Part shown: one piece after another, positions 5,177 through 10,897 of the stretch
How the letters are laid out: each line of letters begins with the position of its first letter
Numbering within the stretch: position 1 is the stretch's first letter
Origin: a virus
Virus record (IMG/VR): IMGVR_UViG_3300005613_000129
Location: 1 to 43,104 of that record
DNA: 43,104 bases
Strand: one strand, 5' to 3'
Program-made: the position numbers and the translations under genes
The notes under the pieces: generated by a model
Databases searched by the model: none
The model's input: only the letters and a program-made list of their open reading frames with translations
Told to the model about the DNA's origin: nothing

Positions 5177-5247
5177 CAGTGTCCAGTTGGATAATCTGCA
5201 CACTGGCTGCCGCACAATCGCCAAGCTGGCTGTATACTGTAGGAGTC
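5177..5247 (+). promoter_or_regulatory. Inverted repeat and promoter for the DUF6011-like gene
   Basis: CAGTGT (5177-5182) pairs with ACACTG (5200-5205), and CCAGTT/ACTGG lie inside the same region. The -10 is TATACT (5233-5238) and GTC lies at 5245-5247. No good -35 is visible at the 17-bp spacing. A GGAT-TAA-ATCC mini-hairpin abuts the ATG at 5264. Confidence 0.55.
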
Positions 5248-5263
5248 GTCACGGATTAAATCC

Positions 5264-5941
5264 ATGAAAACCGCCACTGCAACAGATCGCTCCGCAGCCA
5301 TCGCTCAAGCGATCCGTCACGCCGCCTTGCGTGACCCTCAGACCCTCACTGTGATCGCTCGCGGCGAGCTTGTGAGCTTTGAGTCGCGCCTGAGCGATGA
5401 CGCCGCTCAGGATCTGCTGCAGTACTGCCCTGGCCGCTTCGCTCAGTCGCTGTGGCAGCAGTCACATGACCGTGGCCTCAGTGAGCGCCAGCTGGCTTGG
5501 GCGCACAAACTGAGCTGTGATCTCCTGCAGGCAGAATCGGATGATGACAATAGCGAGCCGCAATTTAGCCGCTTGTTTGATACTTTCAAAGCTGCAAAAG
5601 CTCGCGGTTTGAAGCGCCTTACGATGCGATTCTCCGGCATTCGTATCAAGCCCAGCAAGGATCTGCAGTCGCTTTGGGTACTGTCTGACACTGAGACTGA
5701 GGAAGGTTATTATGGCCTGCAGCCAAAGTATCTCGGTAAAGTTACACCGCGACGCATGGATTCGCGTTTGTCTGATGATGTTAAGTCGGTTATTTTGGAG
5801 GCTGCCAGTGATCCTCTCACCGCTGCAGTTAGGTATGGGCGTGAGACTGGCAGCTGTAGCTGCTGCGGTCGTGATCTCACAAACCCTGACTCGATTGCGG
5901 CAGGGATTGGTCCTGTCTGCCGTGAAAAGTACGGCCTCTGA
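5264..5941 (+). CDS. DUF6011-like protein with C-terminal four-cysteine site
   Basis: The protein is 225 aa. The C-terminal 30 residues carry a compact metal-binding pattern: C198, C200, C201 and C219 in SCSCCGRDLTNPDSIAAGIG and GPVC, which recalls DUF6011-type phage proteins. The middle (LSERQLAWAHKL near residue 80) is the other feature shared with that group; a loosely conserved domain (FDTFKAAKARGLKRLTMRF) follows. The function is unknown; nucleic-acid binding is a reasonable guess from the zinc-knuckle-like end. It has a conserved-type promoter and a 19-nt leader. Base composition is the most G/C-rich in the window (63% over 5281-5340 by hand count), in sharp contrast to the late genes. 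Confidence 0.75.
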   Translation: MKTATATDRSAAIAQAIRHAALRDPQTLTVIARGELVSFESRLSDDAAQDLLQYCPGRFAQSLWQQSHDRGLSERQLAWAHKLSCDLLQAESDDDNSEPQFSRLFDTFKAAKARGLKRLTMRFSGIRIKPSKDLQSLWVLSDTETEEGYYGLQPKYLGKVTPRRMDSRLSDDVKSVILEAASDPLTAAVRYGRETGSCSCCGRDLTNPDSIAAGIGPVCREKYGL

Positions 5942-5954
5942 GTGTAGCTAACTG

Positions 5955-6005
5955 TCCTGGGGCATGACATAAAACTACCCCACAATTCCATCGTTTTTCT
6001 TCATT
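5955..6005 (+). promoter_or_regulatory. Stem-loop leader before the 68-aa gene
   Basis: GGGG (5959-5962) can pair with CCCC (5978-5981) across CATGACATAAAACTA. The following ACAATTCCATCG and TTCTTC before the ATG match the leader of the gene at 4891 almost base for base, so the two genes share a regulatory leader distinct from the GTC promoters. Confidence 0.5.
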
Positions 6006-6212
6006 ATGACCAACAATTCTGTAGTTAAATTCTTCCAAACCTGGCAGGATTGGCGTTGGTTTGGTAGGTTGGGGCCAGTGGAAGTTGGCTTCGATTTGCA
6101 ACAACAATGGGATGATTTAGAGGTAATTTGGTATACCTGGGATGTGAAAGGTGTGGGGTTTAGTATTTACTGGTGTCGCCAAAATGGCTGGGTTAAGATC
6201 AACTGGGAATGA
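6006..6212 (+). CDS. Small unknown Trp-rich protein (68 aa)
   Basis: The product begins MTNNSVVKFFQTWQDWRWFG and has nine Trp in 68 residues, suggesting a compact beta structure or a surface-binding peptide. No family is recognised. The ATG is supported by the leader shared with the gene at 4891. A strong 10-bp hairpin begins 10 nt after the stop. This is the last gene of the G/C-rich part; base composition falls abruptly downstream. Confidence 0.6.
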   Translation: MTNNSVVKFFQTWQDWRWFGRLGPVEVGFDLQQQWDDLEVIWYTWDVKGVGFSIYWCRQNGWVKINWE

Positions 6213-6221
6213 GGATCTTAT

Positions 6222-6250
6222 GGATGTACAGTATAAACAACTGTACATCC
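6222..6250 (+). terminator. 10-bp hairpin after the Trp-rich gene
   Basis: GGATGTACAG (6222-6231) pairs perfectly with CTGTACATCC (6241-6250) around a nine-base loop. The downstream GTATTCTTTATAG is only moderately T-rich, so it may be a weak terminator or an mRNA-stabilising 3' end. It sits at the base-composition boundary. Confidence 0.5.
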
Positions 6251-6542
6251 GTATTCTTTATAGTATTAAAAGCGTATAAAGGTATAAAGTGACAGTCTAG
6301 AAAGTGTCACAGGGACAGTTGATTGATCGCCCATGCCATGGTAGGGTTGGGCCATGCGTTAAAAAAAGTTAGGTACCATAAGGCTACAAAACTAGGTACA
6401 TACCATAAGAATATTAAACGCATAAGAACAAAAAAAATCCGCCCACATAAAAAATCAAAAAAACCCCCACAAGAAAAAAAATCGCCGCCCAAAAAATCAC
6501 ATAAAACCTCTCATGCTAAAATCAAATGCGAAAACCATTTCC
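6251..6542. other. Low-complexity intergenic region, no convincing gene
   Basis: The stretch contains an inverted repeat GTGACA (6289-6294)/TGTCAC (6305-6310) and, from about 6360, long A-tracts. A frame is open from 6323 to 6700 but encodes a Lys/Pro/His-rich low-complexity product across a repeat, so I do not call it. A small part at the right is a 38-bp duplicated unit, listed separately. Confidence 0.5.
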
Positions 6543-6582
6543 ATGAAAAAAATCGCCGCCCAAAAAAATCACATAAAACCTC
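6473..6582 (+). repeat. 38-bp direct duplication with A-tracts
   Basis: Copies at 6473-6510 and 6545-6582 share G-A(7-8)-TCGCCGCCC-A(6-7)-TCACATAAAACCTC and differ only in the lengths of the two A-runs (8/6 against 7/7). A degenerate third copy (AAAAAAAATCCGCCC, ACATAAAA) lies near 6429-6451. The second copy overlaps the start of the 56-aa membrane protein gene. Confidence 0.8.
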
Positions 6583-6713
6583 CAACACCATACTGGAGTT
6601 TTTGGAGAGTTGTGCTTGCTGGTTGGGTAATCAGATATCCCAAGACATTTGCAAAGCTCATTGGAATTCCCATTGGATTTATTTTAGTGATACTATATAA
6701 TGCAAGTAGATAA
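6543..6713 (+). CDS. Small membrane protein (56 aa)
   Basis: The product begins MKKIAAQKNHIKPPTPYWSF. A hydrophobic membrane segment near the C-terminus (LIGIPIGFILVILYNAS) follows a basic stretch (WVIRYPKTFAK). The architecture resembles small membrane proteins common in cyanophages. An upstream in-frame ATG at 6513 would add ten residues; 6543 is preferred because the extra residues read like duplicated low-complexity sequence. The start lies inside the second copy of a 38-bp direct repeat, so the 5' end of this gene has been rearranged. Function is unknown. Confidence 0.55.
   Translation: MKKIAAQKNHIKPPTPYWSFWRVVLAGWVIRYPKTFAKLIGIPIGFILVILYNASR
6673..6701 (+). promoter_or_regulatory. Sigma70-type promoter for the 61-aa gene
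   Basis: TTGGAT (6673-6678), a 17-bp spacer and a perfect TATAAT (6696-6701) lie at the end of the membrane protein gene. Transcription would start about 14 nt before the ATG at 6722. Confidence 0.6.
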
Positions 6714-6721
6714 GATTTTTT

Positions 6722-6907
6722 ATGGATAAAGTTTATCACATCTATGTAAAAAATGAATGTATCTATCATTCATTAACGAAAGAAAAATTTAAAGAGTTAT
6801 GGGATTTTGTGCAAAAAATTACATGGATCACTGAAATTCATGAAGATGATATACAGTATGAGGAAGTTTCAATCGATAAAGAATTTTCATTGAATTCTTC
6901 TTATTGA
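6722..6907 (+). CDS. Small unknown cyanophage-type protein (61 aa)
   Basis: The product begins MDKVYHIYVKNECIYHSLTK. The layout (beta hairpin with VYHIYVKNECIYHSL, a helix containing EEF/KEKFKELWDFV, then an acidic tail with YEEV) is like short proteins found in many cyanomyoviruses. It also resembles the 46-aa product at 7898 (a short strand, a T/S-x-EE helix, an acidic E-E-V end), so the two may be distant paralogues. A sigma70-type promoter lies directly upstream, and another, for the next gene, overlaps its end. Function is unknown. Confidence 0.7.
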   Translation: MDKVYHIYVKNECIYHSLTKEKFKELWDFVQKITWITEIHEDDIQYEEVSIDKEFSLNSSY

Positions 6908-6933
6908 CATAAACTAAATATAACTGCTATAAT
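6904..6933 (+). promoter_or_regulatory. Consensus sigma70 promoter for the glycosyltransferase operon
   Basis: TTGACA (6904-6909), an 18-bp spacer and TATAAT (6928-6933) are both perfect hexamers. The leader of about 35 nt contains GGAG 9-12 nt before the ATG at 6975. This marks the four-gene cluster up to 8181 as host-polymerase (early) transcribed. Confidence 0.8.
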
Positions 6934-6974
6934 TGAATTGCAACTTATTTTCATATACTTTGGAGAATTAATAA

Positions 6975-7748
6975 ATGGCAAAAGGATTTACTGTAAAAGC
7001 AAAAGCACCAGTTAATAATAAAACAAAAGAAGACTGGGATTATGATCAGATCAAAGAAAGAATGAGAGGGAAGAGTATAGTTTTTTGTCTTCCTGGTAGG
7101 GGATGTTCTTATACATTTCTAAAATCATTTGTACAATTATGCTTTGATCTTGTACAAAATGGAATGAGCATTCAAATTTCACAAGATTATTCATCTATGG
7201 TAAACTTTGCACGATGTAAGTGTCTTGGTGCAAATGTTCTTCGTGGTCCAAAACAAATTCCTTGGGATGGGAAATTAAATTATGATTATCAACTATGGAT
7301 TGATAGTGATATTGTTTTCGATTCTAATAAGTTCTGGCAACTTTGTGATCTTGCGGTAAATGAAGAAGGAGAAGAAAAAGAGATTGTTGCTGGTTGGTAT
7401 TGCACAGAAGATGGTCGTACCACATCAGTTGCACATTGGCTAGAAGAAGAAGAATTCCGTCAGAATGGTGGAGTTATGAACCATGAGACTGTAGAAAGCA
7501 TTAGTAAGCGTCGTAAGCCATTTACAGTTGATTACACAGGATTTGGTTGGGTTTTGATTAAGAATGGAGTATTTGAAAATCTAGAATATCCTTGGTTTGC
7601 ACCAAAGATGCAGGTTTTTGAATCTGGTGCAGTACAAGATATGTGTGGTGAAGATGTTTCATTCTGTCTTGATGCAAAAGAGGCAGGTTTTGAAATTTGG
7701 TGTGATCCTAGGATTCGGGTAGGTCATGAAAAGCAGAGAATTTTGTAA
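6975..7748 (+). CDS. GT-A type glycosyltransferase-like protein
   Basis: The protein is 257 aa. It shows the nucleotide-sugar transferase layout: an N-terminal Rossmann-like start (KSIVFCLPGRGCSY at 33-46), a DxD metal-binding motif in YQLWIDSDIVF (Asp110 and Asp112), a variable acceptor region, and the late motif GEDVSFCLDAKEAGFEIW (225-242) with H251 near the end. GT-A enzymes transfer a sugar from a nucleotide donor to an acceptor; in cyanophages such proteins are common and their acceptor is usually unknown (DNA bases, virion proteins or host surface are possibilities). The consensus promoter suggests early expression. Its stop overlaps the next start (TAATG), so it heads a tightly coupled operon. 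Confidence 0.8.
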   Translation: MAKGFTVKAKAPVNNKTKEDWDYDQIKERMRGKSIVFCLPGRGCSYTFLKSFVQLCFDLVQNGMSIQISQDYSSMVNFARCKCLGANVLRGPKQIPWDGKLNYDYQLWIDSDIVFDSNKFWQLCDLAVNEEGEEKEIVAGWYCTEDGRTTSVAHWLEEEEFRQNGGVMNHETVESISKRRKPFTVDYTGFGWVLIKNGVFENLEYPWFAPKMQVFESGAVQDMCGEDVSFCLDAKEAGFEIWCDPRIRVGHEKQRIL

Positions 7749-7894
7749 TGGAATATGAGGTAAAAAGATGGGAAGGTTATTACCTTTCCATCGATGGCAA
7801 TGACATAAAAGTTTATAGTTCCTGGGGGAGACCACTAGAGAAACCAACTAAAGGAGTACCAAGAACATCCATAGGATATCATAGAAGTTGTTGA
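7748..7894 (+). CDS. Small unknown protein (48 aa), coupled
   Basis: The ATG overlaps the stop of the glycosyltransferase gene (TAATG). The product begins MEYEVKRWEGYYLSIDGNDI and is beta-rich with an Arg/Gly-rich end (GVPRTSIGYHRSC). Its genuineness is supported by the overlapping start, by sensible codon use and by the close start of the next gene three bases after its stop. It could support the enzyme encoded upstream, but this is only inferred from position. Confidence 0.6.
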   Translation: MEYEVKRWEGYYLSIDGNDIKVYSSWGRPLEKPTKGVPRTSIGYHRSC

Positions 7895-7897
7895 ATT

Positions 7898-8038
7898 ATG
7901 ATTAACATACTCTACAAAGGTAGAAAAATTTATACTGATCTCACAGAAGAAGAAGCAACAGAAGTACTTTTCGAATTAGCAGAAAAGTCTTATAATAATG
8001 AAATAGATCAAAATGAAATTGAATTGGAGGAAGTTTAA
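7898..8038 (+). CDS. Small unknown acidic protein (46 aa)
   Basis: The product begins MINILYKGRKIYTDLTEEEA and ends in an acidic E-I-E-L-E-E-V tail. The form is a short beta strand followed by a helix (TEEEATEVLFELAEKSY). It is similar in pattern to the 61-aa protein encoded at 6722. It starts three bases after the preceding stop and overlaps the next start (TAATG). A GGAGG within its last codons is the ribosome-binding site of the following gene. Confidence 0.65.
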   Translation: MINILYKGRKIYTDLTEEEATEVLFELAEKSYNNEIDQNEIELEEV

Positions 8039-8181
8039 TGGCAAAAATTAAAAGTCTGAATGGTACAGAGCAAATTGAATTCAAACCCAAAAAGTCCCGA
8101 CAGGGAAATGGGAAACACACAAAATATTCTGCAACGAGCAGGAATCGTGCGAAAAAACCAAGTAGAGGTCAAGGAAATTAA
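8038..8181 (+). CDS. Small basic conserved cyanophage protein (47 aa)
   Basis: The product begins MAKIKSLNGTEQIEFKPKKS and ends RAKKPSRGQGN. It is a highly basic, Gly-rich, probably unstructured peptide of a type found in many cyanomyoviruses, with a typical K-H-T-K-Y-S-A-T-S-R-N core. A nucleic-acid or ribosome-associated role is plausible from charge alone, but unproven. The start codon overlaps the upstream stop and has a GGAGG 8-12 nt upstream. A terminator 8 nt after the stop closes the operon. Confidence 0.75.
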   Translation: MAKIKSLNGTEQIEFKPKKSRQGNGKHTKYSATSRNRAKKPSRGQGN

Positions 8182-8189
8182 TCTTTTTG

Positions 8190-8213
8190 GGAGTCTGTAA
8201 TGACTCCTTTTTT
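8190..8213 (+). terminator. Rho-independent terminator of the early operon
   Basis: GGAGTC (8190-8195) pairs with GACTCC (8202-8207), followed by six T residues. It separates the early operon from the late structural genes. Confidence 0.9.
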
Positions 8214-8334
8214 ATTGGGTTTTATGTTTTTACTAAATTTTTATGAAAGCATAGATACTTATGAACCCGTTTAAAAAATTGGGATAGAAACCCCATAAAA
8301 AGTTCTGATTTAAAAAGATCAGGAGAAACTAAAA

Positions 8335-8556
8335 ATGACCGATAAAAACAAAAAATATATGATGAGCATGTGGGGAACAGAATACCTAGTAAGTGAATAC
8401 GGCTGGGAAGAAAAAATCAAAAAACAAAAAATGCTAAGAGAAATAAATCATGATGATGCAACCCCAAAAGAATATGACTCTTATGTACAGAGTGAACTTC
8501 ATGCAAAAAATTACAATCAAGTAAATAGTAAGAATATAAACTCAATTTTTGGTTAA
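8335..8556 (+). CDS. Small unknown protein before the baseplate genes (73 aa)
   Basis: The product begins MTDKNKKYMMSMWGTEYLVS. It is hydrophilic, helical in the middle (EEKIKKQKMLREINHDD) and Asn-rich at the end. A GGAG lies 9-12 nt upstream of the ATG. It sits between the early-operon terminator and the late promoter of gp25, and could be transcribed with either set. No family is recognised. Confidence 0.65.
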   Translation: MTDKNKKYMMSMWGTEYLVSEYGWEEKIKKQKMLREINHDDATPKEYDSYVQSELHAKNYNQVNSKNINSIFG

Positions 8557-8562
8557 TAAATA
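8555..8562 (+). promoter_or_regulatory. T4-type late promoter before gp25
   Basis: AATAAATA matches the T4-type late consensus NATAAATA that is read by host RNA polymerase with the phage gp55 sigma factor. It overlaps the stop of the 73-aa gene and lies 20 nt before the gp25 start. Confidence 0.65.
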
Positions 8563-8582
8563 AGATAGAATCTGTAGAATAA

Positions 8583-8984
8583 ATGCCAATAGAGCGAGTC
8601 AGCAAAGCATTTAAGGACATTAGCCTATCATTGCAGGTAAATCCACTAAATTATGATCTCATCGATACTAAAAATGAGACTGCAATCGCTCGTTCAATTC
8701 GCAATTTAGTTTTCACACTGCCAGGAGAAAGATTTTTTAATCAAAATCTTGGCTCTAACATCTCACAGAGCCTTTTTGAAAACATTGATAATGTATCTGC
8801 CTCAATATTAAAAGATGAAATTAAAAATACAATTGAAAATTATGAGCCCAGAGTTGATTTAATCAGTGTAGATGTAACACCAAATTATGATAATTATGAG
8901 TTTAATGTCACAGTGAAATATTACATTGTTGGAATTGATGTTCTTCCACAGCAGTTAACATTTGCACTACAATCAGTACGATAA
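8583..8984 (+). CDS. gp25: Baseplate wedge protein gp25
   Basis: At 133 aa it matches T4 gp25 (132 aa). The hallmark segment ETAIARSIRNLVFTLPGERF followed by FNQNLGSNIS lies near residues 37-66, and the whole protein fits the GpW/gp25 family (lysozyme-like in name only). In T4, gp25 sits at the base of the wedge and joins the sheath-like start of the tail tube and sheath to the baseplate. Its stop overlaps the gp6 start (TAATG), as expected for subunits made in fixed ratios. A late promoter lies 20 nt upstream. Confidence 0.95.
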   Translation: MPIERVSKAFKDISLSLQVNPLNYDLIDTKNETAIARSIRNLVFTLPGERFFNQNLGSNISQSLFENIDNVSASILKDEIKNTIENYEPRVDLISVDVTPNYDNYEFNVTVKYYIVGIDVLPQQLTFALQSVR

Positions 8985-10894
8985 TGGCATTAGTTAATTT
9001 TACAAATCTAGATTTTGATCAAATCAAAACATCGATCAAAGATTATTTGAGATCAAACTCAAATTTCACTGATTATGATTTTGAAGGCTCTAACATGTCA
9101 GTTTTAATTGACATGTTAGCTTACAACACATATATTGCATCATATAATGCAAATATGGTTAGTAATGAAGTTTTCATTGATAGTGCCACCCTTCGTGAAA
9201 ATATTGTATCATTGGCTCGTAATATTGGCTATGTACCATATTCAAGACGAGCAGCAAAGGCAAATATTAGTTTTTTTATTGAAGTAACAAATCCATCAGT
9301 CAAAGTTGTTACTATTAAAAGTGGTGTTGTTTGTAATACCTTAAGTTTTGGTAGAAGCTCATTTGTTTTTTCCATCTTGGATGACATAACTGTCCCTGTA
9401 ATTGATGGAATTGCATCATTTGATGATATTGACATTTATGAAGGTTCTTACATAAGTAATAATTTTACAGTAACACCTACAAATAATGAAGTCAACAATC
9501 AAAGATATATACTAGAAAATAGAGGAATAGATACAAGAACACTAAAAGTATTAGTAAGAGATACTCCATCAAATACTAGCGCGAGAAAATTCATCAATTC
9601 ATCAAGTATTCTGGATGTGACATCGAAATCAAGAGTATTTTTTATCCAAGAAATTGAAGATGAGAGATATGAATTAATCTTTGGTGATGGTGTTTTTGGC
9701 GAAAAATTAGTTGAAAATAATTATATTGAGGTATCATATCTTATTTCAAATGGAGCAGATGGAAATGGATTTTCTTCATTTAACTTTTCTGGTATTTTCG
9801 TTGATGGTAATAATTCTCCAATTGATGGTACGGTTTCTCTAATCACGACTAATGCTTCTTCTTCTGGTGGATCTGCAATTGAATCTATAAATTCAATCCG
9901 AAATTTTGCGCCAAGGACATATGCATCTCAGAATCGTGCTGTAACCGCATCAGATTATGAGACTTTAATTCCAAAAATTTATCCCGAAGCAGAATCGGTT
10001 TCTGCATTTGGTGGAGAAGAATTACTACCACCACAATATGGTAAGGTATTCATTACCATAAAACCAAGATTTGGCACATTTTTGTCAAATAGCATAAAAG
10101 ACAATATTAAATTCGAACTCAGAAAATATGCTGTTGCTGGTATTGTCCCAGAAATTTTAGATCTTAAATACATTTATCTGGAATTGAGTTCTAATGTATA
10201 CTATGATACTAACTCTTCATTGAATAGCGATGCCACCAAAACCAAGATCATCAATAATATTGAAAAATTTGCAGATTCCGAAGAATTAAACAAGTATGGC
10301 GCAAGATTTAAGTATAGTAAGTACCAGAAATTAATTGATGATAGTGATGTTGCTATCACATCAAACATCACAAGGCTTCAGATGAGGAGGGATCTCAAAG
10401 TTTCAATCAATCAGTTTGCCCAATATGAAATTTGTTTTAGAAATCAATTTCACATCAAAAATACTACTAGCTACAACATAAAATCTTCTGGATTTAAAGT
10501 CAGTGGAATTTCGAATGTTGTTTACTTTGGTGATAGTCCAAATACTGATAATAAAACCGGATCATTATTTCTTTTTTACTTAAATTCTGATACTCAGCCA
10601 GTAATTATTCGAAAATCTGTTGGTAAAGTTAATTATATTACTGGAGAAATTACAACGAATCCAATCAAAATTATCTCCACTGAAAAAAATGATGGCGGAA
10701 CACAAATCATTGAAATTTCTGCGGTTCCAGAGTCCAATGATGTCCTCGGAATTCAAGATCTTTATTTGCAGATAGATATTAATAAGTTGGAAATTAACAC
10801 TATACCAGATAATATTGAATCTGGATCCGATACTTCTGGATCAAACTACATTATTTCTTCCAGTTATCAAAATGGCAATCTAGTAAGAAAATAA
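8984..10894 (+). CDS. gp6: Baseplate wedge protein gp6
   Basis: At 636 aa it is close to T4 gp6 (660 aa). The N-terminal core GSNMSVLIDMLAYNTYIASY near residue 36 and SRRAAKANISFFIEV near residue 85 are characteristic, as is ASDYETLIPKIYPEAESVSA around 322-341, which lies in the baseplate-J-like part. gp6 forms the iris-like ring linking wedges around the baseplate hub. Like other gp6 proteins it ends in a loosely conserved beta-rich part. It is coupled to gp25 by start-stop overlap and followed after three bases by the gp7-like gene. Confidence 0.93.
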   Translation: MALVNFTNLDFDQIKTSIKDYLRSNSNFTDYDFEGSNMSVLIDMLAYNTYIASYNANMVSNEVFIDSATLRENIVSLARNIGYVPYSRRAAKANISFFIEVTNPSVKVVTIKSGVVCNTLSFGRSSFVFSILDDITVPVIDGIASFDDIDIYEGSYISNNFTVTPTNNEVNNQRYILENRGIDTRTLKVLVRDTPSNTSARKFINSSSILDVTSKSRVFFIQEIEDERYELIFGDGVFGEKLVENNYIEVSYLISNGADGNGFSSFNFSGIFVDGNNSPIDGTVSLITTNASSSGGSAIESINSIRNFAPRTYASQNRAVTASDYETLIPKIYPEAESVSAFGGEELLPPQYGKVFITIKPRFGTFLSNSIKDNIKFELRKYAVAGIVPEILDLKYIYLELSSNVYYDTNSSLNSDATKTKIINNIEKFADSEELNKYGARFKYSKYQKLIDDSDVAITSNITRLQMRRDLKVSINQFAQYEICFRNQFHIKNTTSYNIKSSGFKVSGISNVVYFGDSPNTDNKTGSLFLFYLNSDTQPVIIRKSVGKVNYITGEITTNPIKIISTEKNDGGTQIIEISAVPESNDVLGIQDLYLQIDINKLEINTIPDNIESGSDTSGSNYIISSSYQNGNLVRK

Positions 10895-10897
10895 TAA

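Noticed and set aside
6323-6700. 125-residue Lys/Pro/His-rich frame.
   Set aside because: It is driven by A-tracts and the 38-bp duplication, has no ribosome-binding site and overlaps a better membrane-protein gene in another frame.
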